The notes beneath the pieces are model-generated. The model worked only from the letters and a program-made list of their open reading frames with translations, was not told the DNA's origin and searched no databases. From an uncultured Planctomyces sp. (GTDB taxonomy: Bacteria > Planctomycetota > Planctomycetia > Planctomycetales > Planctomycetaceae): DNA of 39,193 nt. The position numbers and the translations under genes were made by a program. Shown one piece after another: positions 28,450-36,584 of this stretch (position 1 is its first letter; the number at the start of each line of letters is the position of its first letter). Where the stretch lies: NCBI GenBank assembly GCA_937904325.1, contig CALGTK010000135.1:1-39193 (forward strand). Direction: 5' to 3'.

Positions 28450-28796
28450 GCTCAGTTTTCACGTCCGGGTTCGTGGTCGTCGAACTTTTCATGGCGACCG
28501 CGGCAAAGACGCCTAAGGCTTTATTTGGTCTGTCGCATAGCCGGGTTCTTACGGACTAATGCGTGATTCTGGAGAATCGTTAAATTATCGAACATGGACG
28601 AGGTTTCAGCGTGCTGAAATTTCATCATTGACGCGGCCTCGGATGAACCTTGTTCCATGCTCCGAGATCTCTTACCGAAACGGGCGAGTCCGCAAAAATT
28701 CGCAGAGAAATTATTTTACAGTGACGCTGCGTCTTCGCCTCAGATGTCTGGCATGACACCGGACAAAACTCAACAGACCACCAGGACAGATTCACG
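28450..28796. other. intergenic region before trpS
   Basis: These 347 bases hold no supported gene. A 7-bp palindrome (TTTCAGC-GT-GCTGAAA, 28604-28619) could be an operator or a short hairpin. I see no T-box leader or tandem-Trp leader peptide. Confidence 0.4.
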
Positions 28797-29759
28797 ATGA
28801 AAGTTTTATCCGGCATTCAGCCAACCGGTCGATTTCACTGGGGCAATTATTTCGGGGCCATCCGGCAGTACATCGATCTGCAGGACAACGAACAGGCGTT
28901 TTATTTCATCGCCGACTACCACGCTCTGACGACCGTACGCGAGCCGGAAATTCTGAAAGGCTACGTCCGCGATGCCGCTCTCGACCTGCTGGCTTTAGGC
29001 TTGAAACCTGAGCAGGCGACGCTATTTCGGCAATCGGACGTACCGGAGGTCACCGAATTAACATGGCTCCTCATGACCGTCACACAGATGCACCTGCTCG
29101 AGAAGTGCCACGCGTATAAGGACAAAAAGGCGAAAGGCATCGCCGCTGATGCTGGACTGTTCACGTATCCGGTTCTGATGGCCGCGGACATTCTGCTCTA
29201 CGACAGCGATACCGTTCCGGTCGGGCTCGATCAGGTTCAGCACATCGAAGTCACTCGAGACATTGCCTCACGTTTCAACAACATTTATGGAGTCGAAGCT
29301 CTCAAGCTTCCGAATGCAAAAGTTGTCGAATCTGCCGCCAAAGTCCCTGGCACAGACGGCGAGAAAATGTCGAAAAGCTACAACAACACGATCGAGCTGT
29401 TTGACACGCCGAAGCGGATCAAGAAGAAAATCAACGCGGTCAAGACGGACTCCAGCGGCGTCGAAGATAAGAAAAATCCTGAAACCTGCGCCGTCTTTGA
29501 TCTCTACAAACTATTCGCCACTGAGGACCAGCAGGCGGAACTCGCCGAGCGTTACCGAACCGGCGGTATGGGTTATGGCGAAGCAAAGAAACTGGTCAAC
29601 GCAGCCGCCGACGAACACTTTGCCGAAGCCCGTGAGCGGCGAGAGCAGCTCGAACAAAACCCCGACACACTGGAAGACATCCTTCGGGACGGAGCCGGAA
29701 GAGCACGGGCTGTTGCTTGCGAAGTCCTTGATCGAGTCCGCTCAGCTTGCGGTTTGTAG
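28797..29759 (+). CDS. trpS: tryptophanyl-tRNA synthetase
   Basis: The 320-residue product is a bacterial TrpRS, a class Ic aminoacyl-tRNA synthetase that charges tRNA-Trp. It opens [20 protein letters not shown], with the HIGH-type motif as HWGN (14-17). [12 protein letters not shown] and the tRNA/tryptophan pocket follow ([36 protein letters not shown]). The KMSKS loop is intact at 190-194 ([11 protein letters not shown]). The C-terminal anticodon-binding helices end at CGL. Length is normal for the family. It is the only tRNA-related gene in the window and is followed by a strong hairpin. Confidence 0.97.
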   Translation: MKVLSGIQPTGRFHWGNYFGAIRQYIDLQDNEQAFYFIADYHALTTVREPEILKGYVRDAALDLLALGLKPEQATLFRQSDVPEVTELTWLLMTVTQMHLLEKCHAYKDKKAKGIAADAGLFTYPVLMAADILLYDSDTVPVGLDQVQHIEVTRDIASRFNNIYGVEALKLPNAKVVESAAKVPGTDGEKMSKSYNNTIELFDTPKRIKKKINAVKTDSSGVEDKKNPETCAVFDLYKLFATEDQQAELAERYRTGGMGYGEAKKLVNAAADEHFAEARERREQLEQNPDTLEDILRDGAGRARAVACEVLDRVRSACGL

Positions 29760-29792
29760 ACTGACAAGTCAAAAAATATAACTACATCGGGA

Positions 29793-29818
29793 GAAGGTCG
29801 ATGCTTACATCGACCTTC
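29793..29818 (+). terminator. hairpin after trpS (no T-run)
   Basis: GAAGGTCGATG, loop CTTA and CATCGACCTTC form a perfect 11-bp stem 33 bases after the trpS stop. There is no T-run, so it would be a non-canonical terminator. The stem also covers the GGAGAAGG-ATG start region of the small frame at 29801, so it could instead control translation. Confidence 0.5.
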
Positions 29819-29995
29819 AAGGACATTGTTGCGGCGGCCTTGGCATCCCTGATTTCGGTTTATGGGGCATGAGTCAGTCGATTCAGTGAATCCGGCTCAG
29901 TCGTTATCGGCAGTTCTGTTCAGATTGCAGCAGCAATCGTTGCCAATTCAATTAAAAGCGTTCGCGAAGTCAGCAACGCAGCCAAACCAGACTGA
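29801..29995 (+). other. small reading frame with one in-frame UGA
   Basis: ATG 29801 follows a strong GGAGAAGG site. The frame reads 23 residues (MLTSTFKDIVAAALASLISV plus YGA), then TGA at 29870, and continues open for 40 codons (starting VSRFSESGSVVIGSSVQIAA) to TGA at 29993. Both halves have similar mildly hydrophobic, Ala/Ser/Val-rich composition. The second half has no start codon of its own near its beginning. It may be a 23-residue peptide, a decayed gene, or a recoded UGA. I recognise no family. Confidence 0.3.
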
Positions 29996-30374
29996 CGGCA
30001 GTTGATACGTCTCGACTCTTAAATCTGAATCGTGCTACTGAAAAATCGTCACCAGGTTCATCACTTCGGAGGCTACTGGGCCATGAATAACAGTCGGACC
30101 TGGGCAGTTGGAATGCTCCTGGTCACTTTTGAGGTTTATCACGCGTACCTCGGAAGTGGCCCCGATACCAAGACTGATCCTTTGGTGGCTGGTAATGTTC
30201 CGATGGCGAGCGTTGAACTTGCGACTCGATCGACGCATTCAGGAAAGCCTCTTCGGGCTGGCTGAATGGTTCGGGCAAAGAAGAAGTTGACCAAACCAGA
30301 GAAGTCGGATGCACCTCTACTCTCCCGATACTTCCAATTGGTGCGTCGAGACGCATCCTACGATTGACCAACCC

Positions 30375-31208
30375 ATGAAACGTTTTGCACTTACCATTTG
30401 CTGCCTGGCTTTTATCTACCCGGTCAGCTCGACGTTCGCTGCGGACAAGACGCAACGTCTGCTGTTGATCGGTCAGGCTCCAGATGGCCACCCGCCGGGG
30501 ACTCATGAGTACCGTGCTGCGGCGAGTTTGTTTTCGAAGATGCTCGCGCCGATGGACCGGCTGCAGACGATTGCTGTTTCGGCAGACGGCGACTGGCCGG
30601 AAGGTCCAGAGTTGCTCGACGGAGCGGATGCGGCGGTCGTCTTTGTTTCCGAAGGAGCGAAGTGGCTACAGGCTGATGCCAAACGTCTTGCGGCATTTCA
30701 GTCTCTGGCCAAGCGTGGCGGAGGACTGATTTGTCTGCACTGGGGCATGGGCACTCGCGATGCGAAGTTTATTCCGGCCTGGGTCGAACTGTTCGGAGGG
30801 TGCCACGGCGGGCCGGACCGGCGATACAAAGTCGTCGATGTGAAAACCCAGCTTGTGACGCCGAGCCATCCAATTCTGCGAGGTGTCAGCCCGGTCGAAG
30901 TTCACGAAGAGTTCTACTTCAAGCTGAAGTGGGCTCAGCCTGCCGAGCAGATTACGCCGCTCATCCAGGTCCAAATTGAAAAGGAAAACCACACTGTCGG
31001 ATGGGCCTGGGAACGCCCGGATGGCGGGCGGTCGTTCGGTTTCAGCGGCCTGCACTTTCACGAAAACTGGAAGCTCGAACCGTATCAGCGAATGCTGGCT
31101 CAGTCCGTTCGCTGGGTATTGAAGCGAGCGATTCCCAAAAGCGAAGTCCGCGTGAATCTCGATGCCGCCGACTTCGTCCCTCCGCCTCAGCCTGACTATA
31201 AAAAGTAG
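30375..31208 (+). CDS. secreted ThuA-domain (trehalose-utilisation-like) protein
   Basis: From ATG 30375 the product is 277 residues. A signal peptide (RFALTICCLAFIYPVSSTFA) is followed by a ThuA fold, a class I glutamine amidotransferase-like domain: LLLIGQAPDGHPPGTHEY, ADAAVVFVSEGAKWLQ, GGGLICLHWGMG, and the C-terminal GRSFGFSGLHFHENW. PSHPILRGV is a ThuA hallmark. The nucleophile position of true amidotransferases is not clearly a Cys, as is usual for ThuA. Planctomycete ThuA proteins are thought to work on sugars in the periplasm. No clear ribosome site precedes this start. The longer frame from 30309 would bury the signal peptide, so it is rejected. Confidence 0.87.
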   Translation: MKRFALTICCLAFIYPVSSTFAADKTQRLLLIGQAPDGHPPGTHEYRAAASLFSKMLAPMDRLQTIAVSADGDWPEGPELLDGADAAVVFVSEGAKWLQADAKRLAAFQSLAKRGGGLICLHWGMGTRDAKFIPAWVELFGGCHGGPDRRYKVVDVKTQLVTPSHPILRGVSPVEVHEEFYFKLKWAQPAEQITPLIQVQIEKENHTVGWAWERPDGGRSFGFSGLHFHENWKLEPYQRMLAQSVRWVLKRAIPKSEVRVNLDAADFVPPPQPDYKK

Positions 31209-31374
31209 GCGGGCAGGCACTGTCAGCTGCTGCTTCTGGAGTTTTGCTGCCCGGAGCCAAGTCGAAGAATCAGGCCGTCCGGATTTCTGTGGATATGTGA
31301 GTGTGCTATGCAACGCTCGGAAACGTTCGTCGGTTCGATCCGGAATCATCTTATGATGACAGGCCTTTGGATTT

Positions 31375-32928
31375 GTGTTGTTCGCATCTTTGCTTGCTTT
31401 GGTGCCAAAGAAAGCCCTTGCAAGAGTTGAGTACCGTCCCGTTCTGGCGGCGCTATATGCCAACTCAATGAACTCAATGAATGCTTGTCTGTTTTGTCAT
31501 CCGAATAAAAATAAAAGATTTCGCAACGAGTACGGAAAAACCCTCGCGAAGCAGCTTGGGGGGGCAAAGCGTGTCAAAGACGAACTGGTGGTCAAGGCGG
31601 CGATGCTGGCTATCGAAACGAATTTTCCTGAACTTGCCGCCGCACACGCGAACGACTTGCGTGCGGGGCATTTTGAAACGCACTATAAACCGTCGAAAGT
31701 AGAAGGCGAGCTGGCAGTTGAGGCCAATTACTTTCTGTGGATTCCGGAAGGTGTCACGAAGCTACGCGGGATCATTGTTCATCAGCATGGATGCGGGGAC
31801 GGTGCCGAGAAAGGCGGCGTGACAGCTTCGCACGATCTGCACTGGCAGGCATTGGCTCGAAAGTGGGACTGTGCGTTGATGGGGTCTTCGTACCGGGCGA
31901 AGGGCGAGAGCTGTCGCCTGTGGTGCGATCCTCGCAAGGGTTCCAACAAAACGTTTCTGCGAGCGATTGACGACTTCGTCAAGCAGTCCCACCACAAGGA
32001 GCTGACGGAAGTTCCCTGGTGCCTGTGGGGGCACTCGGGCGGAGCGTTCTGGTCGAGCCTGATGCAGACTGATTTTCCTGAACGGATCGCTGCGATTTGG
32101 CTGAGATCGGGCACGGCTTTCGGGTACTGGGAAAAGGGCGAGATTGAGAAACCCGTCATCCCCGATGCCGCCTACCAGATTCCCGTGATGTGCAATCCAG
32201 GCGCGAAGGAACGTGACGATGAGCGTTTCCGTGTTGCCTGGGACGGCGGCATGGATATGTTTAAGGCTTATCGAGCGGAGGGTGCGCCGATCGGATTCGC
32301 TCCGGATCCAAACACGGCGCATGAGTGTGGCGATTCGCGGTACCTCGCGATTCCGTTTTTTGATGCGTGTCTCGCTCAGCGGCTCCCCGAGTCAGACACG
32401 GCATCGCAGAAACTGAAACCTGTTCGGCCCAATGAGAGCTGGCTGGTTTCGCCACTTGGCATGGACATCGCGCCGGCCGGCAAGTACGAAGGGAATCCTG
32501 GTGAATCCGTCTGGTTGCCAAATGAGTCGTTTGCAAAATCGTTTTTAGAATACTCCAGGACGGGTTCAACAACCGACACGACTCCACCACCCGCGCCGTA
32601 CCACCTTTCAGTTCAGAAGTCATACCGCACGGCACCGACCACTCTAACCTGGCAGGCCGAGGCGGATTTTGAGAGTGGGATTCGGCAGTTCATCATTCTA
32701 AAGGACGGCGTCGAACTTTTGCAGTTTCCTGAAGAACCTGAGAATCGATTCGGCCGGCCACTGTTCCAGGGAATGTCGTATCACGACACACCTGCCGAAC
32801 CGCTTGTGGAAATGAAGATTGTCTTTCCAAGGTTGGAGATCCCTGCAGGAAGCAAGCTGCAGGTCATCGCGGTCAACAGTGTTCAACTCAAGTCTTCACC
32901 GAGTGAACCGGTGGTTGTCCATCGTTAA
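31375..32928 (+). CDS. secreted CXXCH-domain plus alpha/beta-hydrolase protein
   Basis: The 517-residue product has a short N-terminal hydrophobic signal (LFASLLALVPKKALA). A small region with CLFCH at 38-42 and FRNEYGKTLAKQL resembles a mono-haem c motif domain. From about 115 an alpha/beta-hydrolase follows: FLWIPEGVTKLRGIIVHQHG, the nucleophile elbow GHSGG at 219-223 (Ser221), and NTAHECGDSR near a possible catalytic His. The last 100 residues form a fibronectin-like beta domain (TPPPAPYHLSVQK onward). The frame begins at GTG 31375. An ATG pair at 31353/31356 in the preceding frame reads MMTGLWIC and would give a better signal peptide if one base were absent near 31377. Substrate unknown. 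Confidence 0.8.
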   Translation: MLFASLLALVPKKALARVEYRPVLAALYANSMNSMNACLFCHPNKNKRFRNEYGKTLAKQLGGAKRVKDELVVKAAMLAIETNFPELAAAHANDLRAGHFETHYKPSKVEGELAVEANYFLWIPEGVTKLRGIIVHQHGCGDGAEKGGVTASHDLHWQALARKWDCALMGSSYRAKGESCRLWCDPRKGSNKTFLRAIDDFVKQSHHKELTEVPWCLWGHSGGAFWSSLMQTDFPERIAAIWLRSGTAFGYWEKGEIEKPVIPDAAYQIPVMCNPGAKERDDERFRVAWDGGMDMFKAYRAEGAPIGFAPDPNTAHECGDSRYLAIPFFDACLAQRLPESDTASQKLKPVRPNESWLVSPLGMDIAPAGKYEGNPGESVWLPNESFAKSFLEYSRTGSTTDTTPPPAPYHLSVQKSYRTAPTTLTWQAEADFESGIRQFIILKDGVELLQFPEEPENRFGRPLFQGMSYHDTPAEPLVEMKIVFPRLEIPAGSKLQVIAVNSVQLKSSPSEPVVVHR

Positions 32929-32951
32929 CCTGCAGATTCAGCGGACTCACA

Positions 32952-33938
32952 ATGCCCATGCCAATCGGTCATCAGCACGCTTCGTGTATTTTCTGTTTAG
33001 CAAGTGCTTTGTTGAACGCTGCCAGCTTGAATGCGCAAGAGAAATCAGCACAGACTGTAGACGGCAATTCGGTTGTTCGTGCTCCGTTGGGCGATTCGGA
33101 GATCGTAATAAGGACGACGTCGCGATTGGCTGGAGCGATCGATTCTTTGACCTGGAACGGGCAGGAATTCATCAACAGCGCCGATCACGGACGGCAGTTG
33201 CAGTCGGCGGCGAATCTGGACTTCGGGTCGACGATGACTCCCGAGTCGTTTAATCCAACCGAAGCCGGATCACGACTGGACGGTGCCGGGAAGGCTTCGA
33301 CGAGCCAGTTGCGGCATCTCATTGCGGACGGAAACCGGCTTCAGACAACGAGCCTGATGGCGTTCTGGCTGGCTCCAGGTCAGAAGTCTGGCGGCATTCA
33401 TCTCGCCAAAAACAAAACGAAGCTTTCGAACCATCTGCTGACCAAACACGTGCAGATTGGGTGGAAGAATCTGCCCAACGTGATCTCGTACGATGTAACG
33501 TTCGGGCTGCCGATCAACGAGCATCATCGATATGCGCAGTTCGAAGTTTTGACCGGTTATATGCCGCCGGAGTTCGAATCGTTTTTAAAGTTCAATCCGG
33601 ACTCGAGCGAGTTTGAATCATTGACGGACGGCCCTGGTGAGCAGAAGTGGCCGGTCGCTCTTTCAACAACGGATGGACGATTCGCGATGGGCATTTACAC
33701 GCCAAATCGACCGGGAGAAAACTGGACCGGTCCGGGCTATGGACGTTTTCGGTTCCGCCCACAGAAGGTCGTCAAATGGAATTGCGTCTTCCGATATCGC
33801 GTGGCAAAGGGCGTGCTTCCGGGTGACTACTCATTTCGGACGTTCGTGATCGTCGGGACGCGCGAAATGGTTCAATCAGCAATGCAACGTCTACATGAAG
33901 AGCCGGTTTCGACACTCAGGCAAGATTCCGCTGGTTAG
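32952..33938 (+). CDS. secreted protein of unknown function
   Basis: I do not recognise this 328-residue protein. It has a signal peptide (CIFCLASALLNAASLNA). The body is rich in beta-strand and aromatic residues, with AGAIDSLTWNGQEFINSADH early, then FGLPINEHHRYAQFEVLTGYMPPEF, KWPVALSTTDGRFAMGIYTP, and GRFRFRPQKVVKWNCVFRYR late. The pattern suggests a beta-sandwich of the galactose-mutarotase or glycan-binding type, but no catalytic motif is seen. It starts 23 bases after the CXXCH-hydrolase gene, so the two likely form one transcript, perhaps with the ThuA gene, as a small exported sugar-processing group. Its stop overlaps the stop of the convergent DUF1559 gene. Confidence 0.75.
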   Translation: MPMPIGHQHASCIFCLASALLNAASLNAQEKSAQTVDGNSVVRAPLGDSEIVIRTTSRLAGAIDSLTWNGQEFINSADHGRQLQSAANLDFGSTMTPESFNPTEAGSRLDGAGKASTSQLRHLIADGNRLQTTSLMAFWLAPGQKSGGIHLAKNKTKLSNHLLTKHVQIGWKNLPNVISYDVTFGLPINEHHRYAQFEVLTGYMPPEFESFLKFNPDSSEFESLTDGPGEQKWPVALSTTDGRFAMGIYTPNRPGENWTGPGYGRFRFRPQKVVKWNCVFRYRVAKGVLPGDYSFRTFVIVGTREMVQSAMQRLHEEPVSTLRQDSAG

Positions 33939-35470
33939 TCACCGGCGTTGCGAGTTGCCAGACGCTGAAGAACTTTGGTAGACGTCTTGTTCGAGAAGAA
34001 TCGGACACTGCCGTCTCCTTGAAGAAAATGGGCTCCGGTTCCCGCGGCGTTTCCGAAGCTTGACAGTCGTTTGTTGAGCGGGCCTTCGATGGTTCTCCAG
34101 TTTTCAGGATTGCCCCAGGCAGGAAGTGCCCTCGCGATTTCACCAGCAATCAGAGTTTGCGACATCCCGTCTAAGACATCTGCGGTTCTGATCGCGGAGT
34201 TCTTGTTGAAAATTCCGGTCGGTAGCAGGCCCAGGTCAGTTTGAATGAGGCCGCCGACGCCGGCGAAGTGAGTTGTTGCCAGGCCTCGTGCAGTTGGCTT
34301 GTGCTCCATCGTTGGAAGCAGAAAAGTAGTGACCGGTTGTTGCATTGCAGACGCGTTTGCTTCGTCGTTCCAGGGTTTTGAAAGCTGGATTGAATCGTAA
34401 ATTTCCATATGTCCGAGGTACGGAAGCAATGATGTCATCCAACTGTGCATGCCAGTTTCCATACCTTCGTCGTCGACGGCAAAAGTTCCACCGGCTGGAA
34501 ACTGACCTTTTTCGATGGCGTAGTCACCCAGAGCTTTGTTGATGCTGCTGAGATTCGATTCGATGACTTCTTTAGCCGAGCGGTTTCGCCATGACTCGCC
34601 GAGTTCGTTCAGGTAGGCCGGTCCGGCGAAGATGCCAACCAATCCGAGCAGCAATCCGACAGGAGCCAGCATTTGCGGAGCTGACTCTTTAAGTCGACGG
34701 TTGGAACCGAGAGTTTGATAGCCGAGCAGCAGTGCGTAGCTTCCCACAAGCGTTGCGGGGAATTTGGCGAGCATTGCTGGCAACAGGCAAAGTCCGCAAA
34801 GGAGCACCGACAAAACTCCCGCTACAACCGAACCCGTGCCTCGCGGAAACTTTGGTGAGCTTTCGGAATCGGCCGATGCGTCGTCGGTTGATCGTGAGAA
34901 ATCTGCCGTGTCGAGATCGCGCAGCGGAGAATCGACTTCCCAGCCGTCTTCCTCATCGTCATCCGCGAGCGAGAAATCGTCGTCGGATAGATCGTCATCG
35001 AAATCTGAGGGGTCGTCTGAGCCTGCGAACTCGGAGTCCAATTCTGAAACGTCATCGTCTTCGTTCGCAGGGTCATCTTTATTCTGAGCGAAAGATTCCG
35101 AGATGTCTTCGTCATTCTCGGGTGACGCCGCATCTTCAGCCTGTGATGCCCCCATCATGGCCCACAGGCCGCGAGGTTGTCCGTTGGGCTCTGGTGTCTC
35201 TGCTGTTGCAGATGCTTCTTCGAAAGTGGCTGAACCTGCACCATCACTTTCGTCCGCATCGTCAACTTCTGATGAAGCCTCGTCAGTCGCCGGTCGCCCC
35301 ATGACTTCCCACAGACTGCGAGCGGAGCCTGCCGGCGAAGCGGCGTTTCCGATTGACACCTCTGAGCCGCATTTCGGGCACGCGAGACTTCCGCTCGATG
35401 GTTCTTGCGTCTCCGCTTCGAAGGTGTGGCCATTCGGGCAAATGACGGTTTGGGCGTTGGAGTCAGGCAT
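33935..35470 (-). CDS. zinc-ribbon, acidic linker, membrane and DUF1559 protein
   Basis: The 511-residue product starts with a zinc-ribbon-like segment holding CPNGH (about 11) and CPKCG (about 32). A very acidic Ser/Asp/Glu-rich region (about 50-210) follows, in which a short LW-x-x-MG unit occurs twice (SLWEVMG, GLWAMMG). Three hydrophobic helices lie at about 215-300 (SVVAGVLSVLLCGLCLLPAM, LVGSYALLLGYQTLG, MLAPVGLLLGLVGIFAG). The rest is DUF1559 (SBP_bac_10), a planctomycete pseudopilin-like domain, with SWMTSLLPYLGHMEIYDSI, LDGMSQTLIAGEIARALP and a closing HFLQGDGSVRFFSNKT. The canonical N-terminal prepilin signal of DUF1559 proteins is replaced by the zinc-ribbon and multi-span part. Function unknown. 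Confidence 0.83.
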   Translation of the reverse strand: MPDSNAQTVICPNGHTFEAETQEPSSGSLACPKCGSEVSIGNAASPAGSARSLWEVMGRPATDEASSEVDDADESDGAGSATFEEASATAETPEPNGQPRGLWAMMGASQAEDAASPENDEDISESFAQNKDDPANEDDDVSELDSEFAGSDDPSDFDDDLSDDDFSLADDDEEDGWEVDSPLRDLDTADFSRSTDDASADSESSPKFPRGTGSVVAGVLSVLLCGLCLLPAMLAKFPATLVGSYALLLGYQTLGSNRRLKESAPQMLAPVGLLLGLVGIFAGPAYLNELGESWRNRSAKEVIESNLSSINKALGDYAIEKGQFPAGGTFAVDDEGMETGMHSWMTSLLPYLGHMEIYDSIQLSKPWNDEANASAMQQPVTTFLLPTMEHKPTARGLATTHFAGVGGLIQTDLGLLPTGIFNKNSAIRTADVLDGMSQTLIAGEIARALPAWGNPENWRTIEGPLNKRLSSFGNAAGTGAHFLQGDGSVRFFSNKTSTKVLQRLATRNAGD

Positions 35471-35554
35471 CCGGAGCGAGTTTCAATCTTGGTCGGAATC
35501 AGGTCAGTTAATAACTGTTTCGTAACCTGCCGACCAGGGAGAAAGCAAGCATTG

Positions 35555-36502
35555 TCACGTTGGCTTGTGTAGACGCGAGCTGACGTCGCGGAGGCGGCTG
35601 ACCTGCTGGATCAACCGTGGCAGCCCGTCAAGTCCCATGAGAAGAAGCATGAGGTAGCGGAAGACGGCGAAGATGTCGCCTGCCTGGACGGTCGAAAGGT
35701 GGCACGCTCGGAACAGAACCGCGACGATCGCTCCGAGAATGAAACATTCCATCAGACCGAAGTTGATGGCCTCGGCGTTGGAAAGCTTGATCCGCCAGCG
35801 TGCGACTTCGTCGAAGTGGTTTCTGATGTCGATCTCATTTTGAGCATGGATGACGTCGACCTCTTTTTCGAGTTCGTCATGTAAACCTCGGCTGAGACGA
35901 CGAGTCCACTTCGAATAGTGGTGACTGAGCAGCGCCGCCGGGATCAGTAATGCCAGACAGCAGGCGACGATCATCCAGTCGTACCACGCCAGCATGATTA
36001 CCGAACCGGCGACGGAGAATCCGACTTTCATCAGCATCGGGATTGAGTGTTCGAAGAATTCAACGAATTCGCGAGAAAGCGACGCACGCGCGGTGACGCG
36101 TGAGACGTCAACTCCGGATGCTCTCTGAGAAACAATCATTTGTGTGGCGAGGGCTGAGTAGATCGCTGAGAACATTCGCGTATCGTAAACCTGACGAACA
36201 AGACCGACTAAAAGATGCAAAACATGCTGCCCAATGAGCATGCCGACTCCGAGCATCTGCTCGTTCAGCAGATCGTTGATCGCCCAGCCCAGCGCAAACG
36301 GCTGAGCGAGACGGAGCAAATTCTCGATCGCGAACAGTGTGTAAGTAGCGAGAATTCCAAGTCGATTCTGTGTGAATAATGTTTTGAGGCGAAATGGAGA
36401 AGTGTCAAACATCGGTCGGCGGATGGCCGAGGGATTAGACTTAAGCGGAGTCGGAATCGGGCTGGCGTCAACGTGTGAAATGACTGGAATGTCGATGGGC
36501 AC
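35555..36502 (-). CDS. ABC-type six-helix transmembrane protein lacking an ATPase domain
   Basis: From GTG 36502, preceded by AGGAGG seven bases upstream, the product is 315 residues. After a Pro-rich N-terminus it has an exporter-type transmembrane domain. Helices are visible at LGILATYTLFAIENLLRLAQ, MLGVGMLIGQHVLHLLVGLV, MLMKVGFSVAGSVIMLAWYD, MIVACCLALLIPAALLSH, INFGLMECFILGAIVAVLF and VFRYLMLLLMGLDGLP, with long cytoplasmic helices between. The protein stops right after the last helix (QVSRLRDVSSRLHKPT). No Walker A/B or LSGGQ sequence follows: only 84 bases separate it from the next gene. It resembles the ABC six-transmembrane-domain family (PF13748-like). It is the last gene of the MNIO cluster, 82 bases after the partner gene, so it is a candidate exporter or receptor for the modified peptide. 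Confidence 0.78.
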   Translation of the reverse strand: MPIDIPVISHVDASPIPTPLKSNPSAIRRPMFDTSPFRLKTLFTQNRLGILATYTLFAIENLLRLAQPFALGWAINDLLNEQMLGVGMLIGQHVLHLLVGLVRQVYDTRMFSAIYSALATQMIVSQRASGVDVSRVTARASLSREFVEFFEHSIPMLMKVGFSVAGSVIMLAWYDWMIVACCLALLIPAALLSHHYSKWTRRLSRGLHDELEKEVDVIHAQNEIDIRNHFDEVARWRIKLSNAEAINFGLMECFILGAIVAVLFRACHLSTVQAGDIFAVFRYLMLLLMGLDGLPRLIQQVSRLRDVSSRLHKPT

Positions 36503-36584
36503 CGCACGTCCTCCTGAATTCATTTCGCTCTACTTCTTCTTGAACCGGGGCCCGTAAGCTTGACCTCAGCTGCTCACCGTCCAC

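Larger units (their letters stand above)
29760..30374. other. intergenic region, trpS / ThuA-domain gene
   Basis: This 615-base stretch contains the hairpin at 29793-29818, a small reading frame interrupted by UGA (29801-29995), and about 380 bases without a convincing gene. A 77-codon frame at 30032-30265 lacks a ribosome site and family features. Confidence 0.4.

Noticed and set aside
28604-28619. TTTCAGC-GT-GCTGAAA palindrome as a trpS operator
   Set aside because: A 7-bp palindrome is too short to claim as an operator without a second copy or promoter boxes.
30032-30265. 77-codon plus-strand frame before the ThuA gene
   Set aside because: No ribosome site, no recognisable domain, and an overlapping frame of similar length on the other strand.
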